DNA of 64,000 bases from Whalleya microplaca (Eukaryota; Ascomycota; Sordariomycetes; Xylariales; Xylariaceae). The notes under the pieces are model-generated. The model worked only from the letters and a program-made list of their open reading frames with translations. It was not told where the DNA came from and did no database searches. A program made the translations under genes and the position numbers. Location of the stretch: assembly GCA_022497155.1 (NCBI GenBank), contig MU385760.1, forward strand, positions 310,001 through 374,000, read 5' to 3'. This document shows, piece by piece, positions 38,982 to 48,527 of the stretch; the first letter of the stretch is position 1; every line of letters begins with the position of its first letter.

Positions 38982-39240
38982 ATGGTAGCGGAGTCACCGG
39001 TGTCGCGCGGCTTGCCAAGTGGCCAGATCAAGAGCCGCATCGACCCCAAGCCCAGCGGTGTCGACCAGTTCTACCCACATTTCTGGGACGAGGACTTCCC
39101 GAAAACATAGTGGTCTTTTACGAACTGGGCGAAATCGCTGCGCTGAAAATGCCGACCAGGCGGTTATATCCCCAGTTGGCCGAAAGCTCACGACCCTTAG
39201 AAGGTTTTATGAGTACGAAAAGAGACATGCTCTTCTCTCA
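38982..39240 (+). pseudogene. Possible gene relic, frame broken
   Basis: An ATG at 38982 opens 42 codons reading SRGLPSGQIKSRIDPKPSG and ending DQFYPHFWDEDFPKT before TAG. In another frame the sequence continues VVFYELGEIAAL and RRLYPQLAESSRPLEGF up to a TAA near 39252. Both pieces look more protein-like than their surroundings, and a single frameshift would connect them. I do not recognise the family. It could be a decayed gene or chance. Confidence 0.25.
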
Positions 39241-39672
39241 GTAAAAGGATAAAGCCTAGGTTCGACATATGTAATCCGTCTGACATCGGATATGATGCGA
39301 CACAATGCCTATCATGCCCAACACCCTAGCCGGAAGCTTCCTTGGAACGTGGCCATCACATGCAACCAATCTATTTCTCCTATTCATATCTATAGAAGTC
39401 AGAATTCACACTCGAAGCTTTCTGAATACAATGGAATTATTATTATTGTGATTACAGTACAACTCATCCTTGTCAGCTTAGTGATGACTGCACGTGAAGT
39501 CTCTCATAAGTAAAACACAGGAAGCTTCTCCGTCCTGTCATACTCTAATAATTTGGCCCAGTATAATCCGAATACACTTTGGAGATCTGATATTGCATGG
39601 ATTTAGCCCTTAACTGTGTAGGTTATGAGAGGTCCACCTATTCTAGATAGCATTTCATTCCACAACTGGTGT
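39241..39672. other. 3' flank of the DUF3712 gene
   Basis: About 430 bp with no gene recognised; it should contain the 3' untranslated region of the minus-strand DUF3712 gene. Confidence 0.4.
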
Positions 39673-40818
39673 CTATGGGAGACATCCAATCGGGAAACCG
39701 ATGTCGTTCGCAATCGCTTGCCCAATATTGATGTCGACACTCTGATTCGATGCCTTCAGTGCATCCGCAAAATATGGTATCGGCTGACCATTGTTTATCA
39801 CAGTCTTGCCGGCAAGCTGGAAGGGAAGAGTCCCGTTTCGCTCGCAGTAAGGTTTCTGAGTCAGGGCAGTGACTATAGGTCCCTGTTGGATGTCGGCCCA
39901 GATGAAATAGTCATTAACTCCAGGATACAACACCAGGTTCAAGATGTAAACGGTGCCAATATCAGAACCGTTGAAGTAGTTGGTGAAGGTTGTATTGCCC
40001 TAGCGATGATTTCAGTTATATACGTGCTATTATCTTTGGAACATAGACAAGAACTCACGATGTCTAATATCAACACTGATGGGTTAGGGATCTGCACCGT
40101 GGCGTTGAAGTTGTTATACTGATCAGTGTTTACTTGCGGGTTCGTCACGGCCAAGCCGGCCAAGCCATTGAGGCCTTTGAGGGGAACGGTCTTCCTAAAG
40201 GCCACAGGATAGGTACGGGATATACCCTTCACATGGATATGCGTATCCCCTTTCACCAAGATATTGACATTTTCCCTTTCTATAAGGTACTTGTTGAAAG
40301 TCGTGAATGCGTTTAGATCTGTGATAGGAACTTCTTGGCTGATATTGACCGTTTGAAGGGTATCCGATGTCGTTTCGGGAAAGTTGATCTTTGCAAATGC
40401 TAAGGGAGGATCAACGTCTGCCAAGTGCATCGTGCCTTCAAACCCGTCAATAGTGGCACGTTGATCGCCGCCCGTGGTGATTGTTGAATTAATGGCCATA
40501 TTCAGAGAGTCGGTCTGGGTGTTGCTGATAATGATTCCATCGATGGTCAGTGAAGCCTCGTCGAGTTTCCTTTGAGCCGTCCTCGGAACTGCTTGCAATA
40601 GTCTAAGTAATTATTAGCTGACTCTCATCCATAAAGTCAAACTCGGAGACTTACACGCTTGGAACAACAGCCACTGCTATTATAATGATCAGTAATAAAA
40701 CGTGGATCCACCAATACCGCTTGCAATGTGTCTTCACGCCTTTGCCTCCTGTCTTTCTGTTTGATCCATCCTCAATAGCCGAACTGGAAGCACCACCCTC
40801 CTTGGCCACCCCTGGCAT
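39673..40818 (-). CDS. DUF3712 family membrane protein
   Basis: Fungal protein of unknown function. Exons 40818-40655, 40602-40059 and 39999-39673 give 344 residues. Joins restore VVPSVLLQAVPRTAQRK and ILDIGNTTFTNYFNGSD, and all three introns are phase-consistent. A short Lys/Gly-rich N-terminus is followed by one membrane anchor at about residues 36-57 (WWIHVLLLIIIIIAVAV), so the large C-terminal part is probably lumenal or extracellular (type II). The body, with DGFEGTMHLADVDPPLAF and NPQVNTDQYNNFNATV, matches the DUF3712 pattern and resembles LEA-2-like beta sandwiches. The start is the ATG just before the Lys-rich segment. It is the only clear gene between 28.9 and 43.9 kb. Confidence 0.82.
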
Positions 40819-43467
40819 CTTGAAGATTGCGGACTGTGCCTTTCTTTCTTCTGTTCAGGGGATGAAGAGATCTGACTAGTGGAGACTCAATTGGCCCGAA
40901 ATTGTCAAGCCAACACTGAATCAGACGTCGAGCAAACGCATGATATATAAAGTTAGTTGCGCAATGGGGAGGTAGGAGACTAGGGAATCTGAAAGGGCTT
41001 TCCTAACGTTAAGAAGACAGTACGGCGACAAGATCGTCACTTCCCTAACGACTACAGAGTTGTGATTGTGCTACGTATTCACGGTCCCATGTTAGGAACG
41101 ATCTATAGCAGAGAAGCTTTTGCAAGTGCGGCAGGCGACCCGGACTATCTGCCAGACTACCTGAGCGTCCTTTCTCTCATGGGAGAGTTCACCAATACGA
41201 TAACAATCCTATGATGTAATTCCTGTTCTGCTATATCTTGGATCTGTTCAGCTTCTGTCCCGTAAACGACAGGAGCAAAGGCATAGGGATGTCATTAGGG
41301 CCCCTGTAACTATATTATCATCAGAAGTCAGTGCTATTGCGTACTCGATGTAGTGAGTATGGAACCATACAAAATTTATCCTTTTATATTTCTAAAGGAG
41401 CCGAGCTACATATAATTGGTACGGATTACAGAAAGCCTCAAGAGGTTGAATAGATGCTTCAGTTTGGCGAATTAGACTAACAAGTAGGTGGTTACCAATT
41501 GGACACCAGCCCGGTTTCTCCTTAGGACCCAGGCTGCCAGGTACCTAGGAATTATGCGGAGAAAGTCTGGGGAAATAGGGACATGTGAGTTCAATACTTG
41601 GCCCATGGATACAGGTATGCCTCTTTGGTGGCTTTTGATTTGTCAGGCTACATCAACTTCGAATTAGACGACTACACATGCAACACAACGGCTAGGTACT
41701 AAATAAGGGACGAAAAGTCTAGACGTATGCAAGTTTGTAGGAACTTATAATCCGAAATAAACAATGCTACTCAAGAAATTTGCAACTTTGATCTTAAGAC
41801 TGTCAGCCAGGTAGTATATGACATCCTTGCTGCTCACCGAAAGCCTTAAGTGTGTCTTTATTCACTTTCGTGGTGACCCTTGACGGCACTTGAGACCCAT
41901 ATCATATCTGATATAAAATATATTAACACTATTTATAAGTGCCAATTGAAGCCCCATAAACTATCTCACATCAGACTTTAGCTCACAGACCCTACCGTAG
42001 TACGTGTATGACATCGGTTAAAAGCTGCGAGTGAGGTAGCAGTCTGACGGTGGAGGTGGTGTGCAGATTGTCTCAAAGCTGATTATTTCACTGGCTACAA
42101 CACCGAGGACCGCGCAAAGAGAGGATGCAATCGTGAAAATAAGCCACATCAACCAGCCATTGATCGGATGCCTGTATTGTGTGGTGGCTGTGACGATGCC
42201 AGGCGGATGCTGAACCGTTTGTCACTGTCTCAAGGTTCATGTTGTCCTTGATATCAACTATCAAATCCGAGTGGTTGGTAAGTTTACCGCATTAAGCTAC
42301 TTGGTACCTAGGACCTATGTATTGGTACCTAATACATGATTGGTTATTCGCACGCAACGTGGGAAGACAACTAATTGCTATGATTGCTGTATAAGTACTA
42401 ACCTGGCTTGAATAGCCTGACATCCGGACTTGGAGAACTTGCTTTATGTCGTGAATGTTGGCCGCCTGTGCATACTCATCATTGCACGATACACATTGTA
42501 TCAATAAAGACTAACCAATGAATAATTACCGGTAACTTTATCTAATTATTAAATACGCATGTGGCAGTTCGTATGAGGCTAAGTCCCCATTCCGTGAAAC
42601 ATCTATTTGCCGAATAAGACTCAGTTGAAGATAGCGAAGGCAAGCCTCATTGACCCATGCAGTCATGTTCACATAGACAAGGGCAGCCGATTATTGTAAC
42701 GCTTGCTAAGACTGATGCACAGACGATTTGAGTGAGTCGACGTTCTGTTAACTTTGGTAATCTCCTTATCCAATTTCAGCAGGTTATGATCGATGATATA
42801 TCTCATCTTCACAGGGACACAGAAGGATCGATTAGCTTAAGCGCCCACATCATGCTACCAGCCCTACCACCAATAACCCTCAGGGCAGCTGAGAGCCGGC
42901 AATTGAACGTTAACATAGAGAGGGTGAGTGATAATTGAGATGATAAGAGGACATATAGTGAATGTGCAAGAAGCCGTCATCTTGTTCTTCTAAAAAGCTA
43001 TGCGAGACACACCTAAGGACTACCCTTGTACCGAGAGGACCTACTATAATCCCAACGAGTAGTTTGCTAATGTAATCAGTGAGGTAACATGTCATTCCGT
43101 CTGCCGGCAACCCTTAGTGTCATAGGAACTCAGTTCACCCTGATCGTATCTATAGCTGACGTAGCTTGATGTTATTACGACACCGTTACTCGAGTATGGT
43201 AGACTTTGGTGAGCGACCTTCTGAAAACTACTGCTTCCAAAGTATTAAGCATGGGAAGTAGAGAGTGATGTCATGTAGGTAAGCTCTACTTGCATTACCG
43301 CATAAGGCATAGGGAACATTTAGAATTTGGGTACATAGAGAAGGCCACGGCGTTTCCTTCGAAGGGTACCCATATCCTGGTTCTATACGGGTTGATGGAG
43401 CTTGCTATTCGAGGATCTTGCATGAACGTACCGAAGCTAGATATCTCGTACGAACAAGAATAGACCT
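40819..43467. other. Gene-poor region
   Basis: AT-rich sequence with no frame above about 70 codons. TACCTAGG-type palindromes occur near 41540 and 42302. I see no gene. Confidence 0.45.
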
Positions 43468-43728
43468 ATGAGAACTGAGGATCTGACCTCTAAGTATACA
43501 GCTTCTATAAGATTTTTACATATGAACCTCGGCAATATTTGCAAACTGGGCTCATCATGGGCAAATAACACCCCGATGGAGCTAGCTGTGGCTTCAGGCG
43601 AATGTGAAAGGGTGTTTAGGCCTCGGAGGCCTCTTGTGAGCCGTCTACAGTACATGTTCAATGACCATGTCTCGTTGTATTTCATGGTCATTGTGTTGAA
43701 GGGAATCGATTATGAGTCACCTATTTAA
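43468..43728 (+). mobile_element. Possible hAT-family transposase C-terminal relic
   Basis: An 86-codon frame contains MELAVASGECERVFRPRR, resembling the ECERVF core of the hAT dimerisation region near the C-terminus of these transposases, followed by a weaker match to the next helix. No upstream transposase domain, terminal inverted repeat or 8-bp target duplication was recognised, so at most a decayed fragment remains. Confidence 0.35.
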
Positions 43729-43967
43729 TATACCTATGTGCTCTTTGCCTTGCAGCCACCTCTTTAAGGCAGAGAGGCACGCATAGTTCGATGATGAGAG
43801 ACCGATAGTTGCTGCTTTAATATTGCATGCACATTGATGCTAGATGACCCTCTAAGCCTGAACCTTTACAAGACGTGAATGGTAAGGCAGATGGATGAAT
43901 ACAGTCTACGCCAAGGCTAATTATTACATACATACACCCTCTCAGACGAGCACTATGCCCTATGTAC

Positions 43968-45679
43968 TCATAATTTCGACTGGATCTTGTCCCAGAGCCC
44001 GAACGTTTCCAATCCCGCCCCTCCATCGAATATATCTCTCTCGACCTTCCTGGAGTTAATCTGCAACATGTATGTCAGCTAGACAGACTATCGAAGCCTC
44101 GGTGGCTTAGAGCCTGTGTGGGTGGGTTGCACTTACATGTCTAGGGCCCAGCTGGCTTATTTTTTCGACCCCCAACAGCCTCATACAAGTTTCCGTTTCT
44201 GCTTTTAGAACTGCACATGTGCGTTGCATTGTCAGTTGCTGCGCCTCGCTACCTAGACTACTAGAAGGTCGATGATGGATAAGATAGGATAGACTTACTC
44301 TCCAGCGTCCGTTCAACTCCCTGCTGTCCGCCAGCACCGAGACCAAATAAGGCGGCGCGGCCGATGCCGACGGCTCGCGCACCTAAGCAAAGTGCCTTTA
44401 CGACGTCCGTCCCACGCTTGATCCCACCGTCGACCCATACCTCAATGTGGTTGAATACGTCAGGGCAGTACTTCCGAATCTCCAATAGTGTGTGGACGGC
44501 CGGCGGTGCCGTATCTAGCGCGCGGCCTCCGTGGTTGGATAGAATCACCGCCTTCACCTGCGGTGCGTACTTGGCAGCTAGGTACGCATCCTCGTGCGTC
44601 TGGACGCCCTTCAGCACGATGGGCAAGTCGGTGTGCTTCGCCAGCCATGCCAGCGTGATCTTCCACGTCAGATCGGCGGCGGTGCCGAAGAAGAGCTGCT
44701 GGCCCACGCCACCGCCGCCGGGGCGGTTCGGTTCCTCCTTCGTCTTGACGCCGGACGCGACGGTGACGGCGTTCTTGAAACTCTGCTTCTCGTCGAGCTC
44801 GCGCTTGCCGGGCACCGGCGCATCGAGTGTCAGCACGATGCACTTGAATTTGTCGGACATCTTGTTGATGCGGGCGAGCATGGCCTCGCTCTTCGCCCGG
44901 TCATTCTGGACATACAACTGCCAGCCGAATATCTGGCCGGGCTGCGCGTCCGCCACGATCTGCTCGGGCGTCATCGAGGCGTTGTTCGAGATGACCTGTA
45001 GAGCGCCAAATCTGCTGCACGCGCGAGCAATGCCTGCCTCGCCGTCGGGATGACCTAATCTCGCCATAGCGGCCGGGGCCACGAATATGGGTATATCGAC
45101 TTTGTGGCCTAGCAACGTTGTGGAGCTGTCGCACTTCGTGCAATCGACGAATACTCTCGGCCTTAGGAGAATGTCCCTATAGACCTTGCCATTGAAGGAC
45201 TTAGAGAATGTGTCGTCGCTGGATGAGTAGTAGTACGCCCAAGCTTTCTCCGGCATCTGCTTCGTCGCCACCTCCTCTATCTCATCCAAATTTAGTAAAC
45301 TCTCCATAGGAGGCGGTCCCTCTGCGTCCTTCTTCTCATCCTTAGCAGCCGGCTCACTTGTCTGGGCCAACGCTTTAGGATCAACCTTTCCTAGATTATC
45401 CTCCGGCTTCAGGTTCTCTTCGAGTAGGCCCGGAGGATGTATGGGATCATAGTCCTCCGTTGCATCCTGGCCGGCCAGCTGAAGAATGATTTTGGAACCT
45501 CCAGGATGTGAAGGGAGGAATTCGGTCACGTCATAAACATTGCCATATAGAACCACCCAGCAGCTCTCGGCCGTGGTATGTTTGACAACTGCGGACACCG
45601 TTTAGTTTAGCTTGCCCCCAGTAGACGTGGGATTGGTGGTCAACATACGTTCTTCTGCGCTGATAAGCTTCTCTGCCAT
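43968..45679 (-). CDS. Flavocytochrome b2-like FMN-dependent alpha-hydroxy acid dehydrogenase ending in SKL
   Basis: Oxidises an L-2-hydroxy acid such as lactate with FMN, passing electrons to a b5-type heme. Exons 45679-45649, 45588-44299, 44210-44137 and 44060-43968 give 495 residues. The N-terminal cytochrome b5 domain (about 11-85) has heme His in LPSHPGG and a second in YDPIHPPG. The FMN domain (about 115-480) has [15 protein letters not shown], the catalytic [13 protein letters not shown]is, and [17 protein letters not shown] with GIGRAALFG phosphate-binding residues. Joins restore [15 protein letters not shown] and [13 protein letters not shown]. The C-terminus is KIQSKL, a canonical PTS1, and there is no mitochondrial presequence, so peroxisomal location is more likely than the intermembrane-space location of yeast Cyb2. 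Substrate is not certain. Confidence 0.92.
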
Positions 45680-46456
45680 CTTCGTATTATAACATCACCT
45701 TACCGATTGGGGCATTGGAATTGAGCAATAGCAAATCTTCACCGTTTGACAGCCGATGAAGTTCACCCGGACTTGAATGGTGAGTGAGAGAGAAGCTTCG
45801 GTGGTATTTAACCCGCCGAAACCCGGAGATCAATCGGTAGTGTCAGCCAAGCTTAGCTCACGATGCATACCTAAATTGCTGCAGGACGGGGCCCCGGCCC
45901 ACTAGTTCCCTGGCTCATTACCATTTCGATAACTAGCATTGGCTGGATTACCTGGAATCTGGAGAAGCGTTGAATTCCCCAGTGGAGAGAATAGGCAATT
46001 TTCGCCGACCACAGCTCTTTTGGTGACGACGACTATAATCCGTAGTACGTAAAACTCTTTATATTGATTAATTTTATAACAAGGTACTACTCATAAACTC
46101 ATAATTTGATATTGAAGCTTCTACTCATTATACCGTAAGGTCACACCAAAACATGTGGTAAAAATTCCAAATGCTGTTCTCAAAGCCACAAACATGACGA
46201 GGAACTTGACGATCGGCCTGTGAGGATCATCGTAGAATCAAAGCGCTTCAATTATCATTCCACCTAATCTTCTACACTGAAAGAAACTAACAGAAAAGCA
46301 TGCATCGCTCGTCATCGGATATCCATCATGACACCAACCACCCCTAGAGCTGCATATAATCGACACAATGAGAAAAGGGAGCGGTAGATTACATATGCGA
46401 ACACTTTGGTCGCTGGCAGACTACGCGCAGACGCGATCCCCGGTTATAGAAACCAA
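45680..46456. promoter_or_regulatory. Upstream region of the b2-like gene
   Basis: The b2-like gene starts at 45679 on the minus strand, so its promoter lies here; the left gene of the pair below ends near 46457. AT-rich around 46040-46130. No gene recognised. Confidence 0.45.
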
Positions 46457-47933
46457 CTAACAAAATGTTAATATGTTGCATATGCCGTCCAAAAGGATGC
46501 CTAAGCAGCCACAATCTCCGGCAGACTCGTAGCAGCAGCAGCAACAACAGCAGGCGCCGTTGTTCACTGCCGTTTCGAGACAGGGTGTCGGGTTTAGGAA
46601 CTTGGAAAAACGGGAATCAACATACTTGAGTAGTCGACGAAACCGCCTGCAAGGAAACTCAGTGTTAGCGAACAATTTCTCTATTCGTCGATGCTGCTAT
46701 CATCAATCCTTACCTCCTTTTCCCTTTGCTTTGTTGGTCTTTACCCCCTTGGACTTCGTAGTCGTAGCTGGCATTGCCTCGCTGCCTGCTATGCTCAGTG
46801 TTGCCTCGAAGCACCTCGTGCCGTGTTTGAGTTGCGGCACTCTTTGTTTTGCCTTTGGGATCCGAGGCGTTGCTCCCAGTCTCCAGTTTCGAGTCATCTA
46901 GATCGCTGAGTGAATCGTAGTTGAGCGACCCCTGCCGCTCTGCCGGCGACGCCTCTAAGAGATTACGAGCTGATCCCGCCGTGGTTCCGGTTGAGACGCA
47001 CAAGGCATGCGTTACGGTAATCTGAGAAGCGTTATGAGTGTTAGGAGCCGCACCTTGCACGCTTGGCTCCCCGCGCTCCTAAATTGGATGAAGCCGGTCC
47101 ATCTGATGCCGCCACAAAGCCCTCCGAGCCTTTTTGCGGCGCTGGCGTTGAGCTTCCAAGATTGTCGAATTATATTCGTTGCCCAAGGCCTGGGGCGCGT
47201 CCGGTTCCCTGATCACCATGGGTTTCTGCTGTGGTGGCTTCCCAGTGAGTGGCTTTAGCGGTAGCTTTGGATCGAAGGTTGTGCATCTCTCCACTTCGTT
47301 TGCCTTTCGAGTACTCTCTGGTTCTGGCTGCCGTCGATTATCACTGTCGGTACTTGTGCTGCGGCTTGGGATACTGCGTACCGTTTGATCCGGGTCTGGT
47401 GATTCGATTGGTGTAGATGGCTTCAAGCTCTCGTTTATAGGCTGTAAGCCGCTATTTAGATCGTCCTTGACGGAATTATGTTCGGATATAGAAATCTTTG
47501 GTATGATTAGCTCAGGGCCCTCATTGGTGACGTTGTTGATGGAAACATTTCCGGTTGCGATATCTGCTGTTATAGGAGGCTCCGATTCTTCGTTCGTAAC
47601 GTTGCTGATGGAGCTGTTACCATTGGTGGAGATACTATCGTTGGTCGACTCCTCGGTGTTCATGGAACCATTTTGAATTGTTGGATCTTCAGATATAGAA
47701 GAAGGCTTGGAGCTCACATCTGTATCGTTCTTGGTAGAATTATTGTGGGATTCAGCGCTGACATAAGTGGACTCTGAGTTATCCTGAGCCTCAACGATCT
47801 CACCATTCTGGATGGATTGGCTCGACGGGGACTTAGTAACAGTCCTCGAGTGGCTTTCGGTGTCTTCATCCTGTGCCTGATCTCCTGCATAAGCGGCAGA
47901 ACGCTTCTGATGAAAAAAGGGAGAAGAATCCAT
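46457..47933 (-). CDS. Uncharacterised protein gene with one in-frame TAG (gene Y)
   Basis: Unknown protein, rich in Ser, Asn, Thr and Glu, probably disordered. From the ATG at 47933 the frame is open for 284 codons, ending in the basic segment QRQRRKKARRALWRHQMDRL and then TAG at 47081-47079. The same frame continues 122 codons to 46713 with similar composition (for example SLNYDSLSDLDDSKLETG), so the TAG looks like an interruption. There is no good GT donor within 130 bp upstream. Near 46713 a canonical intron (GTAAGG, branch CTAAC, acceptor TTGCAG at 46647) would extend the frame to a Cys-rich tail ending at 46457. A different frame across that same intron begins at an ATG at 46774. The 3' structure is therefore uncertain. 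Pairs with the similarly interrupted gene X. Confidence 0.55.
46600..46774 (-). CDS. Alternative small ORF overlapping the 3' end of gene Y
   Basis: An ATG at 46774, in a different frame from gene Y, reads MPATTTKSKGVKTNKAKGKG and, joined across the canonical intron 46713-46647, continues GGFVDYSSMLIPVFPSS to a stop near 46600. It looks like a compact small protein, but I do not recognise a family. Only one of the two frames is likely to be used here. Confidence 0.3.
47079..47081 (-). other. In-frame TAG of gene Y
   Basis: The UAG A (47080) falls at the 3' end of a six-base loop closed by UCC/GGA, within a further stem GGCUUC/GGAGCC (47095-47090 with 47070-47065). If edited to UGG it would encode Trp in HPIWERG. 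Confidence 0.5.
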
Positions 47934-48527
47934 AGTCTCGCGTCAGAGTGACGAGCGAAGGTTGGAATTAAAGAGTTTAACGAATGTGTAAGTCTTTTCT
48001 CCCAGATATCTCCTGGCAATGGTAACGATGGACAACGATGATCTATTCCGAAATATAGTATGCAAGTGATGGAAACGCGATAATTATTGTCTGCCCTCGG
48101 GGCTGGTTCATGTTTGCGTTGGGAAGACTGAAGTCATAGATATTCCGAGAATATAGGAAGTAGTTAAGCTTACTGTCGAGCCCAGGAAGTTACTAGCTAA
48201 CCTAGATTGGGAGAGAAGTGGTAGCCTACTTCCATTAAAGAAAAGAGTGGCATGTCTTCCAGAAGAAACGAAGGAGCGAATATAAAAGCTTCCGGGCCTA
48301 TTTTGGAGTAATCACAGTTTGTGAGACGAGAATCATCAACGTTATTCATATGCAACATAATCATTATCTATGTCCACTAACTTGTATCAAGTGATCCTAT
48401 TCTGGTAGAGCCCAGGCCATATAAAAGGTATCGGCCTCAAGGGTCCTTAGCTGCGACTTAAAGCTCTAAAAACATCTAAAGCAGCGATATCATACATGGT
48501 TCCTCGCTCGCAAATGACATGAGCTTT
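47934..48527. promoter_or_regulatory. Intergenic region between genes X and Y
   Basis: About 590 bp between the TGA of gene X and the ATG of gene Y, both on the minus strand; it should hold the gene X 3' end and the gene Y promoter. No gene seen. Confidence 0.45.

Noticed and set aside
44364..45053. 229-codon plus-strand frame
   Set aside because: Antisense to the b2-like dehydrogenase, whose motifs are unambiguous.
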